Assembly (NCBI GenBank): GCA_030737875.1
Contig: CM060923.1
Coordinates: 491,190,453-491,254,452 of the forward strand
Length of the DNA: 64,000 nucleotides
Source of the DNA: Allium sativum
Taxonomy: Eukaryota > Streptophyta > Magnoliopsida > Asparagales > Amaryllidaceae
Direction of reading: 5' to 3'
The notes beneath the pieces are model-generated. The model was not told the DNA's origin. It saw only the letters and a list, made by a program, of their open reading frames with translations, and ran no database searches. Shown one piece after another: positions 1-12,518 of this stretch. Within the stretch, counting starts at the first letter, position 1. Each line of letters starts with the position of its first letter. The position numbers and the translations under genes were made by a program.

Positions 1-274
1 GTATTCACTAACAGATTTAAATATTTTTGGTTTCGCTCAAATCCGTTTTGTTTTGCACCCGGTACAGTCCGACAAATTTTGAATTCAATTTTTGAAACTG
101 CAGCGCCATTTCAGGCCTTGTTTACAATTATAATTAATTATATTCATTTTCAATTGTCGATTCAAACTCAGTTTTCATTGCTATTATTTAAAATATTTAT
201 TTTAAATATTTAAAATCCATTATTTTAGCCAATTTAAAAATTTTAAATTGGTTCAGATTTTCTGGGTCGTTACA
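1..274 (-). mobile_element. LTR end fragment J (B family), minus orientation
   Basis: The segment ends in gggtcgttaca, the reverse complement of the TGTAACGACCC start of the element B LTR. It matches the first ~270 bases of that LTR (17159-17430) with few differences when read on the minus strand. It is therefore the 5' tip of a B-family LTR whose remainder lies left of the window. The next bases (275-279, aaatt) would be one copy of its target-site duplication; the other copy is outside the window. Confidence 0.8.
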
Positions 275-329
275 AAATTCGAATAGAATAAATATATTAA
301 CTTATTTTGAATATATATAAAACAAGTAC

Positions 330-525
330 GGAATTTATAAACTCTGTTTATAAATGAAAAGGTGGGCTTTGAATTGAATTTATAAACTCTATTTATAAAT
401 GAAAAGGTGGGATTTGAATTGAATTTATAAACTCTGTTTATAAATGAAAAGGTAGGATTTGAATTGAATTTATAAACTTTGTTTATAAATATAAAATGGG
501 GGATTTTAAGTAAAGTTATAAACGT
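330..525. repeat. 45-bp tandem repeat, about 4 copies
   Basis: A unit built around gaatttataaactctg and tttataaatgaaaagg repeats about four times with a 45-bp period inside LTR H. The last copy is degenerate. Confidence 0.8.
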
Positions 526-559
526 TGTTTATAAATAATGCAGAGAATTCAAATAAATT

Positions 560-727
560 TGAATATAGGATTTGAAGTTAATATTTCAAATGAAATTTAA
601 ACCATAGGATTTGAAGATAGTATTTCAAATGTAATTTAAACCATAGGATTTGAAGATAGTATTTCAAATGGAATTTAAACCATAGGATTTGAAGATAGTA
701 TTTCAAATGGAATTAAACCATAGGATT
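560..727. repeat. 39-bp tandem repeat, about 4 copies
   Basis: The unit contains accataggatttgaag and tagtatttcaaatg and repeats four times with a period near 39 bp, directly after the 45-bp array in LTR H. Confidence 0.8.
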
Positions 728-1767
728 TGAATAATAGAAGTGAAATAGAATTCGAATATTAAAACTAAAATAGACTAAAGGAGTAAATTAACAAATTTAA
801 TTAACAAATTTAGTTAAAACGATTGGTATAGTTAAAATAGATTGGGCAGGTATAGATACAGGAGACAGGTTTGGAATAAAGTGTTAGAAGGTATATAAAT
901 AGATTGCTCGACAAAAAGGTACGTATTTAATTCATATGTGAGATTTTATGCGCCGTATCGGCTAGCCGCTTGGCTTTTCTTTTTCTTTTTGGATTGGTGA
1001 GGGCCATGGGAGGCTATTTGAAATATACTGATTCTCCCGGTACAAAGGAGGTTATGGCGAATTTTTCCGGGAATTTAAGGAGTCAGAATATTTTTAAGAT
1101 AATTTGATAGTTAGAAATCAACGTATCAATATATATAAAAGTCGATAAGGAAGCGAACGTAGAAATAAAATAGTATAATAAAAAAGGAAGTATAAGAATA
1201 AAATCTCGTAAGAATAGAAAGAGAGTGTATACGTATTTAAAAGTGAATAAGTAGTTGTGTGGTGTTGATTATTCGGGTAAGTAGTCTTATCTGTTTTGAC
1301 GTTATAAATGTTATTCAGTCAAGGTCTGAGAGGTAGTTATACCCCAACTTGATTGATTTCATTATTAACAAATAAATAGTAAGATTCCTGGCTCGAAGAT
1401 CAATGTTGGATAAGAGTTAGTTGAATATAGTATTTGGGTTGTCATAACGATGTTTTACACAACATCTGTTTTAACCCAAATAAATGTAAGCTTGGAAATA
1501 GAATAATAAATATTTCCTAAGTATAGAAATAAACGAGATCGGAAAAGAGATAAGTAATTGGAATATTTTCCAATTATAAATAGCATATATTTTCTAAAGT
1601 TTAGAAAATAAAGGAAGGCGATATTCGGAAATGTTTTCCAAATAACGTAAAAGGCCAATATGGTTATTTAAAATATTTGGTTAACAAATATTGATAAGGA
1701 AATGGAGAAGAGATTTAATTAATGAAATATTAATTAAGGGCTCAGTGATTGTTTGATAAATGGATGA

Positions 1768-1846
1768 ACACTTGTTTTCTTTGATAGTTAAATCATCGAC
1801 TATCGAAACACTTGTTTTTTTTCGATAGTTAAATCACAGACTATCG
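1768..1846 (+). repeat. 40-bp duplication, each copy with a GATAGT/ACTATC hairpin
   Basis: Two adjacent copies (starting ~1768 and ~1808) each contain acacttgtttt, then GATAGT, about 10 loop bases and ACTATC. Stems are 1783-1788 with 1799-1804 and 1823-1829 with 1840-1846. The minus-oriented LTR I keeps one such hairpin at 3997-4018. Confidence 0.6.
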
Positions 1847-3204
1847 AAGTTTTGACCATCATTGTCAATATGGAGAGACAGGTTGGATTATTATCCGAAG
1901 AACCACTCCGTATTGACAGTAGCGCTGCGAATCAGATTATATGAAGATAATCAAAGACGGAGTAGAGTGCATGGACTTTTTCTATTAATAGAAATTGTGC
2001 CTTCGGTTCATCCTGTTCCTGGATGATCTGTATGGACGGATGTCTGACAGAGTATTTCTAGACGATCACGTATATTGATTTTTCCAACCGTACCAAGAGT
2101 GGAAGCGAAGAAGGAAACTTCTTTTAGCTAACACATAATGTATTGTTGAGGACGTCAATCGGTGATTTGATGGATTTGACGATGTGGCATTCGAAGTGAA
2201 TCCGGTGTGATGATAAAGCGTAGCTTCAAGCCTCATCAACCAGTAAATGACAGAAATCGGGCAGGCAACATGGCTATGTAGGTCGCACCTATTAGGGTGT
2301 ATAATCACCTGATCTAGAGTTTCATTTATTTCTAAAAATCTATTGTCGATGCTGTCCCATTCGGGAAACGGTTGCTGATCCCAACCGTTGGTGATATACA
2401 TTCGATACACTCAAGCCAAATGAGTGGTCGGTCATGTGCGGCTGAGTTGCAAGATGTTCTTGTTGAACTCGGTGTATTCTCCTCAAGAGATATACCAGCG
2501 GAAGGTGGTTCCATACCTTGTCATAGTTGGAAATCCATTACCCAATACGTGCTTGCGGTTTATGATTGTACATTATATATGTGGAACGCGAGATGCAAAC
2601 ATTCCACTAGATTGTTATTTACTTAATTTAGACATTATTATAATATCAAAAGAATTTGATATAAAGATTATACCGTTCTTTCAAAGAGGATTTGAAAGTT
2701 AAGTTAAGTGTTTGGATTCTCATAAGGGAAAAGCCCATTACGTGTTATAAGGCGTGGTCTTATGAGATATCATTTAGTTTCTGAAACTATTTTAAACTGT
2801 TTACTCATACCAGTCCCATGACTGACCCGGAGTATATTTTGATTTGTTCTACCTAAACTCTTGGGTGCCTAAATTTGTACGGGCAGTCAAGTAGTTCAGG
2901 ATTTTACAGATCTATCTAAAGGATCTTGGAGCAGGAGGCTTCAGCGTTAGTTATAGAGAGTTTTGTTCCGCTGGGTTGTAAGTGTTGTACTCTGATAAGT
3001 GTATGTTATACAGTTGAAGTTTGTATTTCAAAAGTTATGATATATTATATTTTGTTCCGCTGCGATGTGAGATTCTGTGTTGTTATTTCTGTTCTTCTTC
3101 TACCCTTTTCTTCTAAAAAAAATGTTTCGTATTTTCGTGATATTGGGGTTGGACGTATGATGTATATAGTCAACTCTGATGTTACGGCTCTGCGGGTCAT
3201 TACA

Positions 3205-6200
3205 GTATGGGACCACCTGCCGATAGTGTATCTCTAGAGGGGAATACACTGGGTTCAACAAGAACGTCTTGCAACCCGGCCCACACATGACCGACCACAC
3301 ATTTCGCTTGAGTGTATCGAATGTATATCACCAACGGTTGGGCTCAAACCACCATTTCCCGAAAGGGACAGCATCGAAATAGATTAAAGAAGGAAATGGA
3401 ATTTTTCTAGATAGGTGATTATACACCCTAATGGGAGCGGCCCACATATCCATGCTGCCTGCCCGATTTTGATCATTTCCCGGTTGATGAGGCTTGAGGT
3501 TTGGATTAACTTTTGAACATTTGGTCATCATTTACTTTGAATGCCACATTATCAGATCCGTCAAGTCACTAATTGACATCCACAAATATACTCTGGGTTT
3601 AAAAGAAGGGCCTCTCTTTACCACCACTCGGATTATTTGTAAAAATCAACGTACATGGTTTAAGGAAATATTCTGTCAGACAATCGTCCATACAAGTCAT
3701 CTAGGAACAAGATGAACGGAAGGTACTCTCCTACTACATCCAATATAGTAATAACCTCATGGATCAGTAGCGAGAAGTCCTTGCAACCCGTAGATTCCAA
3801 CCACGACAGAACCAGAATACATCTTTGGCTGCAGACCGAAGACTATTAGCAGTTCTTATATTTATGAAATTCAATGGTCTTCAATGCTCCATCTCGATCA
3901 ACTTCTGATATCTTCACGTGTTTGTTGGTCGGAATGGTTTTCAAATATAAATTCGATTCCGGTCTTTCTTTACCAAAAATCATATTAGATAGATTTGATA
4001 GTCGGTGATTTAACTATCAGAATTAACAACCATCATCCATAGAAAAATAAAATGGGTTCACTGGTCCAGTATACAGCATCGGTTGGCCTTTTTTAGTTAA
4101 ACAGTTGTTATTTTGATTTCTAAAAAAACTTTCGACATTTGGATTACCCGCTTTTCAATTTTTATTCAACATATAATATGTTTGAATAGGTTTAATTCAA
4201 ATCAACGAAGTAAATGATTTCAGAATTATTCTCCAAATATAAACAATGATACTTTCTGAAATAGAAAATGGACAATATAAGTTGAAAATCTTATTTGCAT
4301 ATTTTATCTTGTTATATTCATACAAGTAATGGTGCTTAACATTTGAAATTTGCATTCAAACATATTTTTAATTCACATAAGTGTAGAATTGCATAGACTT
4401 GTAAATAAAATGATAATTTACAAAGTGTGAAAAAGGTTATAAATTGCAAATAAATGTCGTATAAACAAACTGACAAATGGAGTAAAATCCCGTGTGCGAC
4501 GTACACGCTTTAATTGTTCATTTACAAAAGACAGTCACAACTGAATAAATTTCCGTGTGCAACGCAAACACTTAGTTGTTCATTTATAAAAGATAACAAA
4601 ATCTTTGAGTTTAAACAATACAGTCATATACCTTTTCTGTTGGTTAAAGATCATAGAATAGATAGTAAATTATGCTCATTCACTTATTCCCAGAAAACTT
4701 ATAATCCTTTGAATTATCGTTCATGGTATTCTTTACGGAAATACTTGTTTTAGTCACTTCCACTATCCTCGTTTCTAAACTAATATCATCCTTGGATAAT
4801 CATGAAGTTGTTACAAGTTGGGGTATTTTATTTACCTCTCAGACCTTGAGACGACAACATTTTTATCTTCAGAACAAATAAAAGTTCATCAACGAAATCC
4901 CAAATTCTAGTAACCATTCCAAAGTTCCACTTACCATATAATTTCTTTATTAATTAATTACCTTAGTTTGTTTTTAATAACTCCATTTCATCTCCAAACA
5001 TTTGTTTCTCGATCTTATCGTTAGACCTTTACTTTTATATTCAATATCAATTCTATTACTTCCGTTCGATTTCGATTCAAATTTAATCTTGTTTAAAACA
5101 TTTCTCTTTATATATAATTTTTTTCAGGGAGTAATTCAAAAATCCAACTCATAACCATGAGTAAAACTTGTTGGAAATCCTCTTAATTCAATATCATATT
5201 TGACTCTATTAATCGAGTCCCGGTTACCAAATCATTGTCTCAAAAATTATCTTTAACTCCTTTTCATTTAAAAGTTTACTCAATCATTAACTATTAATAA
5301 AATATTTAATTTTCCCTTAAAGGTTATTCTAAAATAATAATTTACTTTAACAATAATTAACATTCTAATAATGTGTTTTAGTAATCTATCCTCGTTTAAG
5401 CAATTTACTTAATTATCTCAAAACTAGGTTAATCTGTTAACCAAAATCCATTAGTCCTTTAAATTTTATTTATAAAATTAGTTTTAAATAATTCCATTTA
5501 ATTTAATTATCAATCTAATTAAATTAATTAATCACCTTTAATTATTAATTTGAAATAATCAATCCAAACCTTAACCATTTGGATAATCCCTGCTCATCTG
5601 TTTACAAGAATTTGCTTTATATATTCAGTTTATGATTACCAAATAAAAATAATTATCTATTTCCTTGAATAAGTCATTATTCAAATAATTTATCTAAAAT
5701 CTGTTTGGTTATAAATAAATTCTTATAAGCTTAACTCCATCGATTTACCTAACTGTAAATCAATGTTCATAAAGTGGTTCATTTTAGGCCAACCGTTGCC
5801 AGCTACTCAACCAGTATCATTCATTGGTTAATAACAAACAATTTGTTAAATTTTAATTTAACGATTAACAATCAACCAACATTCAATCATACTGATTAAA
5901 TAGTTCATATAATATAATATGAATATAATCAACATATTTGAGGAATCCGGTTGGATCCCTCCAACCTGTCCTTCCCTGCATCAAAATGGATTACCACAAA
6001 CTCAATACAACAGTATTTTTATCACTGTAACAGAAATAAACATTTTAACAGTCAACAATCAATATATAACGTCCATTCAAACAACTAGTTATTCGTTTAT
6101 TAACCAACAAGGTAAGTTACCTCGTTGGGATATAATTGTTTAAAATAACGATTTAATCCGATTAAATTAAACAACCGTTTAATTTAATCAATGAATATTA

Positions 6201-6500
6201 AAAATATTCATTATATATGCAAACAGTCATTCATTCATTAATTAGTATCAATCATTGCACACAAAATAAAACCCGGTTTATATAAAATATAAATGGGATA
6301 AACTGAGTAAGTTGAACTCACCTTGGGTTTCCATTCATCGTAAAAGAAAACAGTTTGTTTCCCATTGCGTTCAGCTCTGTCCAAAATAGCTCTATAATGT
6401 AGCGCTCATCATACTGTTCCAACCCTTCTGATCTTACCGAATTCTTACAGCATATGAATACGTTACAAAATTCATATGGTTATGTTTTCATTTAAATTAT
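3205..6500 (-). mobile_element. LTR I (same family as H), minus orientation; right limit uncertain
   Basis: The sequence from 3205 is an imperfect reverse complement of LTR H. Positions 3205-3490 match H 2525-2270, 3670-3730 match H 2060-1980, 3990-4018 match the H hairpin, and 4810-4850 match H 1350-1310. H therefore looks inserted into I at gtatg. Support is good to about 5300 and weak beyond. No reverse-oriented LTR terminus (gggt..ttaca) was found on the right, so the end given is only an estimate. The stretch is AT-rich with no credible coding region. Confidence 0.5.
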
Positions 6501-6659
6501 CAAAACTCTAACTAAATTTTAATTAATTTTAATTTATTGTATGGTTATGGATATAAAGTTGGGTAAATAAAAATACAGGATTTGAAACCTTTTTAAATGT
6601 AAACCACGTTATTGTGGCATGTTAAATACTGGTGATAAAAATACCGGCCACGTGTAAAT

Positions 6660-6960
6660 TAAATCACGTTGAAATTGTAATAATCGGCCCGCGTTGCTAC
6701 TACGACCTTCCTGTTCACCATCTTACCTAATCTAATAAAGCCCCATTATCTTGTTCTTACTTAACCTAATCTAATAAAGCCCCGGTTACAAGTGTTTGGG
6801 CCTCGTAAATAGGTTACCAACTAATTCTTACTTAATCTAATAAAGCCCCATTAGGCATATTATAATTGAATTAAGCACATTATCTTGTTCCTGTTCACCA
6901 TCTTACCTTCACTGTTTTGAGATTCCTACTACGACCTTCCTCCTCCTCCTCTGACTTCAC
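6660..6960. repeat. Short dispersed direct repeats
   Basis: Three copies of a block with aatctaataaagcccc (near 6729, 6769 and 6834), two of cctgttcaccatcttacc and two of ctactacgaccttcct occur here. The pattern suggests local duplication. Their function is unknown. Confidence 0.55.
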
Positions 6961-7645
6961 CTACCACCTGTGTCCACCCCATCCTCCTGCCTCGTCCTCT
7001 CTCCCTCCACCTCGCCTTACTGGACCACCGATCTACAATATTTTTTTCTTTTTTTTTCTTTTTTTTCTTCTTTCAGTATGAACTACTACTGGTTTCACCT
7101 CAAATAATGCTCCCCACCTACACCTCAACGCTCCACCATTCAACACTCCTTCCCCGACTCTCCCATACAACTAAGTTTCCATCATCATGAAATTTCTCCA
7201 TAGTTTGCGTCATTCTTTTTCTATACTTACGAATTGAAACCATACCGCAAGCCTTTATTCCTAGTTCACCAAACAACATTTTGTTTGTCCCATTTCCGAA
7301 TATACAATAGCGCCCTCCTCCCCATAACAGTTTCTTCCCTACATGTATAAAAACAACACCTCACCGCCTTACATACCAACGCATACACTTCTCCAAACTC
7401 TCACCCTATCAAGCAGCAGCCACGTCCCTCTTTTCCTCTCTTTTCTTCTACACGCTACTGCCTTCACCTCCCTTCTTGCCTGCCCACTTTCGCGTGCAAC
7501 TCCTCATGAACCACTCTCCCCCACTTCCTCACTCTCGTCTACTTTCCATGCCTTTTCCCTGGAGCATCGTTCAGCACCACCACCTAAATGTGGACACCTG
7601 AAGCCTGCGCACCCCACCCAGACTACGGCCATCACTCCTTGCTAG
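6930..7645 (+). other. C-rich leader-like tract with a TATA-like box at 7345
   Basis: The plus strand is strongly C-rich (cctcctcctc-type runs) in an otherwise AT-rich window. A TATA-like box (tgtataaaaac, ~7342-7352) precedes a C/T/A-rich, G-poor stretch resembling a plant 5' leader. A 100-codon open frame (7343-7645) is dominated by Ser, Pro, Thr and Leu, begins inside the TATA box and has no recognisable domain, so it is not called a gene. It may be the C-rich leader exon of a degraded plus-strand LTR, as in B at 18050-18380, or a host gene leader. Confidence 0.3.
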
Positions 7646-8062
7646 CCCAAACGAAAGGCCACTGTTTTTATTTGTATAGGAAAGTTCGGTTTTCTAGTTT
7701 TGGAATGTTTTGGATCTAAGAAAGAAAAGAATAGCTGGAAAAGAAATAAAGTATTCAATTTATAAATAAGTATACGTGGTAGCCAAGTTTTAAGCTATAG
7801 GGTGTACAGGATAAAGTAGGATAGCTGTTGCGGTTTCGTGGTAGGATACCCAAAATTTTCTTTGTCGGCACGGAAAGGAAAATTTGGCCGTCAAGTAATT
7901 TAGATTACTTGGTAGTCAAGAGAAAATTACTGCTTGAACCGTACAAGGCAAAAGAGAAGGCATGTGTTATCACAATTTTAAATTGTACTTGATTTGAGCT
8001 CGGTAGGGTAGGCCTTCTTTTTAGTTTTAGCATGTACGTTAGTGTACATTGAGTTTGCTTAA
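7646..8062. other. Unassigned AT-rich sequence
   Basis: No match to the LTR families in the window, no convincing open frame and no RNA gene was seen. It could be an older transposon relic or host DNA. Confidence 0.3.
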
Positions 8063-9197
8063 GCATGTGATCTCAGAATATGATGAAAGGGAACATTCTG
8101 AGCTGTGCGTGTCTACTAGAAGTAATCACGTAGCCGGCTGTACGTATATTTGCATTTCTTAAGCTAGCTATTGAATTTATATATTTATCTATATTTTATT
8201 TCTTACGGCGTCAAATTATACAGCTTATAACCGCCAACCGATTTATTTTACGTACCGCCACACTCTAATTTCAACATAGTGAAAATGGTTGTACTGCTAC
8301 ATGTCATGTTTCGGTTTCAATGGAATTAATTTCGTTAAATTTCGATTCCATTTGCATAGAGACTTTGTTTTAAATTTTGATATATTTATCAGTTCACTTT
8401 TAAATTTTGTCTACTGACAAAACAACTCCGATTGGCTTCAAACTAGAAAACTAGCAATAATTAGGCATACTTATCCCATTAGTATTTGTTTCGTCGAAAA
8501 TGGAGGTCGTTTGAAAACCATGTATTTCTAACGCTTATATAATATCGTTAAAATAATATAAAATAATTAAATTAAATAATAATAAATTATTATCATCAAA
8601 TATATATCCAAATAAAATAATATACCACTTTAATTTCAACCGATATAGATTTACAACTCGATATTAGCGCTTTCGAGTTAAACGATATCAAAATATATGG
8701 AAATTCCTTATTAAATAAAATAAATAAACGTTATAATTTATAAATGATTTTCATAGCGACTATTTCAGAATTTGATTTGGCCATAACTAACAATCTATAA
8801 CACGAAATTTGGATTTCTCTCTTCCATATCAAAATTATCATCAATACGGTTCCTGTAACACCCCACCTCTGTTAAGGTCACTCACAAAGGGAATGCCTTA
8901 ACTTCGGTGGAGAGTTATAAGTAAGAGATGCAGAAAAATTACAAGATAGACAAGTAAAGCAGCGGCAAATAAATAAAACTTTATTTCATTAATAACAGCT
9001 TGTACGAAGATTATTTTACAATACCAAAGTATCCGTCTTGTTTAACAAAAATAAAGAAGCATAAAATGATTTCCCCAAATAAAGCATGAGCCAGCCATAG
9101 CAGTAGAAGAGAGAGTCCAAGGCAATACGTCAAAGAGTCTTCAAGCTTGGAAAGAGTAACAGTCCAAACTAATCTAAGCTATTCCCTCCCTGACTAC

Positions 9198-9200
9198 CTT
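9198..9200 (-). promoter_or_regulatory. Predicted splice acceptor near the LTR E 3' end
   Basis: On the minus strand a pyrimidine-rich run ends in AAG followed by GTAGTCAGGG. This aligns in position with the CAG|GTCC acceptors of LTRs A and C. Confidence 0.4.
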
Positions 9201-9894
9201 GGGGGGAACGGAAGTAAAGAAGAAGAGAGAAAACAGGTCAGACAATAAGTCTGGTAAGTTCAGTGATTACTAGCATATAAAAAAGGAAAAGGGATCATGA
9301 CAGGAGTAACAGAACATAGGACAATACCCTAATATAAGACAAGATAAAATGAACATGTGATCGCACCCATTACTATAATCTCTGCACCACCTAACTAGTG
9401 TCTCAACTAGTAATCTGTATAAAATGATAATACAATCCCAATCCCTTCAGTTGTGGTAGCCTTCAGGTGTACATCTATATTTGAGGATTCCACCTTAATC
9501 ACCCCAATTGCCATGAATATGTTAGATGTATCCTTCCTACCCTATCGATCGGCTCCCTACCTGTGTTAACTTGCCATGTGTCTGTGTCAATCGGCCCTCT
9601 CTTGCATGTAGCTACCCTGTGCTGGTCCCACCATAAGGTGTATCAATCCATATGATAGCGACCCCGACACGATTCAAGAATGCACAGTGTAAAACTACTG
9701 GTACCGAGTGCCTGCTTTTTCCACTCCGTAGTACGTGCACGCCCGTAATCTGCCGGAACCTACACTGACGTACCCCCAGCCACTATATCGCCCGCTTATA
9801 ATCAGCCCAGTAATCGTGCCCCACCCTGCCTAGCTCAGGGTACCATGATACATCTATGTGGGTTACTGCTAAAATGGGTCCCCGTTACTAGGGT

Positions 9895-10250
9895 TTCCTA
9901 CTGGCTAAGTTTGCGGGCCTATATATACAATATTACCCACCTACACGTTATGTACTTAAACCTCCCACCGATTCAAGCATGCTTATTTAATGGTTAAGTT
10001 TGTGAGCCTATATGTACTAATATTACCCACCAACCCGATATGTACTTAACCTTTCCACTGATTTAAGCATGTTCATTTTAATGGTTAAGTTTGTGGGCCT
10101 ATATTACTAATATTACCCACCAACCCAATATGTACTTAACCTTTCCACTGATTCAAGCATGTTCATTTTAATGGTTAAGTTTGTGGGCCTATATTACCAA
10201 TATTACCCACCAGTCCCGATATGTACTTAACCCTCCCACTGATTCAAGTT
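9895..10250. repeat. ~90-bp tandem repeat in LTR E
   Basis: The unit contains ggttaagtttgtgggcc, attacccacc and atgtacttaacc. It recurs at ~9989, 10080 and 10170 (90-91 bp period), with partial copies at both ends. Confidence 0.8.
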
Positions 10251-10381
10251 GATATATATATATTCTTGGTTAAGTGTTATCCATTCATTCAAGTTAACTT
10301 AACCTGCCCACACATCATGTTATATATATATATATTGCTTAAGTGTTCCTCTTGTGTTACTTAACCCTATCACACATCTTG

Positions 10382-10382
<1 letters not shown>

Positions 10383-10428
<46 letters not shown>
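10383..10428. repeat. (TA)n microsatellite
   Basis: An uninterrupted TA dinucleotide run of about 46 bases lies inside solo LTR E. Two shorter TA runs precede it at ~10251-10262 and ~10320-10336. Confidence 0.9.
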
Positions 10429-10430
<2 letters not shown>

Positions 10431-10434
10431 TTAA

Positions 10435-10978
10435 GTGTGTCCAATTAACTTAACCTCACCCATTTGTCTAATTAACATGTTATGACGGTTAAGTGTTCTA
10501 ATTTTACTTAACCTCACCCACTTGCCTAGTTAACATGTTATTACGGTTAAGTGTTCTAAATTTACTTAACCTCACCCACTTGCCTAGTTATGATGTTATG
10601 ACGGTTAAGTATTCTAAATTTACTTAACCTCACCCACTTGCCTAGTTAACATGTTATTACGGTTAAGTGTTCTAAATTTACTTAACCTCACCCACTAGTC
10701 TAGTTAACATGTTATTACGGTTAAGTGTTCTAAATTTACTTAACCTCACCCACTTGCCTAGTTATCATGTTATTACGGTTAAGTGTTCTAAATTTACATA
10801 ACCTCACCCACTTGCCTAGTTAACATGTTATTACGTTTAAGTGTTCTAAATTTACTTAACCTCACCCACTTGCCTAGTTAACATGTTATTACAGTTAAGT
10901 GTTCTAAATTTACTTAACCTCGCCCACTTGCCTAGTTAACATGTTATTACGGTTAAGTGTTCTAAATTTACTTAACTC
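10435..10978. repeat. 58-bp tandem repeat, about 9 copies
   Basis: The unit contains ggttaagtgttctaaat, ttaacctcacccacttg and cctagttaacatgttat. Starts at 10489, 10547 and 10605 give an exact 58-bp period. Copies differ by one to three bases, indicating recent array growth inside the LTR. Confidence 0.9.
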
Positions 10979-11035
10979 TACCATTCCACTCTTGCCTTAG
11001 CTTTAATTTATTCATTAAAGCACCAACCACTCACA

Positions 11036-11232
11036 TTAGACAGATATTGTTGTGGTCACTCGATGTGTCGGTCGGTTCCGGGCAGCTTTACACCATAACT
11101 CAGTCTAACCTCGGGTCCTTTTTGGGCTTAATGCACTAACCACCAACATTAGATCTATATTGTTACGGTTGCTGGATTTGCCGGGCGGTTCCGAGCAGTC
11201 TTATACCGTAACTCAATCTAACCTCGGGTTAG
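11036..11232 (-). ncRNA. Pair of covarying hairpins in LTR E (minus strand)
   Basis: Two hairpins homologous to those in LTRs A and C lie on the minus strand. The first has TTAGAT/ATCTAA (11149-11154 with 11216-11221), GTTACGG/CCGTAAC (11162-11168 with 11206-11212) and outer CTAAC/GTTAG (11136-11140 with 11228-11232). The second has TTAGAC/GTCTAA (11036-11041 with 11103-11108) and an inner stem with one non-canonical pair. Stem sequences differ from those in A and C while pairing is kept. This is a predicted RNA structure without transcript evidence. Confidence 0.55.
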
Positions 11233-11739
11233 GCATATTCATCTTTTCTAAATTTACATATTTGTCCTTCCATGTTTATATGTAAATTGTCAACAATTTA
11301 TTGTCATGGCCAATTTTCCTTCTAAATCAAGTTCATAATTTTTGGTATATAAAAATTATACCATTTAAATGTCACTAATCATTGGCATGTTCATATAATT
11401 TCATGTTTACCCCAATGATATCCCCCGTTTGTACGTTCGCAAAATTACAAGGAATGTTAGGCTCGATATTTTATCTTACCTTATAAAAACCAAAGGGAAA
11501 AGCGAAGAACATGAAATATTCTAACAGCATAAAAATATGTGACATATAGATTTGGCATAGGATAATGAACTTGCAAATTTAGATCCGATTAACATGAATC
11601 ATAGCATATGAATTTACATAGAACTACACAAATTAAACTTGTCATCTAAAGGTGAACTTGCATTGAATTGGATCTAATTAATATAGATCCAAACATGTAG
11701 GCATATGGATCTAAATATTTAGGCATACATGAACATTAT

Positions 11740-11960
11740 TTAGCCTAAAACTTGCATGTTACATGATAGTTTAAAACGTTCATGTTACATAACATGATAA
11801 AATCACCAAACTTGCATATGACATGATAGTTTAAAACTTGCATGTTACATAACATTATAAAATCACCAAACTTGCATATGTCAGAACATATAAGGCCACA
11901 AATTTAACTTGCAACATAATAGGTTATATATCTAAACATTGCAACATAATAGGTTATAGA
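11740..11960. repeat. Irregular repeats in LTR E
   Basis: Repeated phrases such as aaacttgcatgttacat, acatgatagtttaaaac and gcaacataataggttata occur two or three times each. The repeat is imperfect and no function is evident. Confidence 0.5.
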
Positions 11961-12285
11961 TCTAAACATGTGTGATTGTTGATCTAAAACATGTAGACAT
12001 ATAAATATGACGTATATCATTAACTTGCAAGTAACATATAAAATCCACCAAACTATTATATGACATAATAAGTTCATCATCCAATCATAGTAGACTTATC
12101 ATTAATATCATACAATATGGTATGTTTATCACCACAAACTTATAGGCATAATCAATCGCAATGGTAATTTAAGATAAATAAGAATCAGACTTTATTTATC
12201 TTATATATAAGCATCGTTTCTACATTCAAGTTACAACATGTCATGATATCATTTAAGAATAACGTTTAAATCTGAGTAAAAACCA

Positions 12286-12291
12286 ACTTAC
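12286..12291 (-). promoter_or_regulatory. Predicted leader splice donor, LTR E
   Basis: On the minus strand TTTGTTT is followed by GTAAGTTGG, a strong plant 5' splice site about 230 bases downstream of the LTR E TATA box. It matches the donor positions in LTRs A and C. Confidence 0.5.
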
Positions 12292-12518
12292 AAACAAAAG
12301 GAGATCTTGATTTTTGAGATCTGTATTCTGAAACTGAATTGCTCGCCTTTGATGTAGATCATTGAATTCTTTTAGTTGAACTAGATTGGATTAGATTTTT
12401 GATGTAGCTTCTATCTTGCCTTCGAATTGAAAGAGATGACGGTTATTCCAGGTTCACTACCGACGGCATGACGGCTCTAGGAATATTTTTGTGTGGCTTA
12501 GGGTTTAGATTTAGGTTG

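Larger units (their letters stand above)
275..3204 (+). mobile_element. LTR H (B-like subfamily), plus orientation, 5' part missing
   Basis: Positions ~900-1090 match the LTR of element B at 20540-20740, including the block around gctagccgcttggct, in the same orientation. Near 2800-2960 lies the conserved B-like block with ccagtcccatgactgac, gggtgcc and acgggcag, followed by an AG acceptor. The LTR ends with gcgggtcattaca at 3204, and gtatg (3205-3209) follows as the likely target duplication. The LTR start lies left of the window because fragment J interrupts it. It has no coding capacity. Solo LTR or part of a full element cannot be decided. Confidence 0.65.

Noticed and set aside
2066..2410. 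114-codon minus-strand frame in LTR H
   Set aside because: It is not preserved in the related LTR I and has no recognisable domain.
2270..3490. Inverted repeat considered as terminal repeats of a DNA transposon
   Set aside because: The arms are internal parts of two LTRs in opposite orientation, not termini, and there is no transposase.
7343..7645. 100-codon Ser/Pro/Leu-rich open frame
   Set aside because: It starts within a TATA-like box and has low-complexity composition with no domain.
10435..10978. Regular 58-bp repeats considered as a CRISPR array
   Set aside because: The copies are contiguous with no variable spacers, and the context is a plant LTR.
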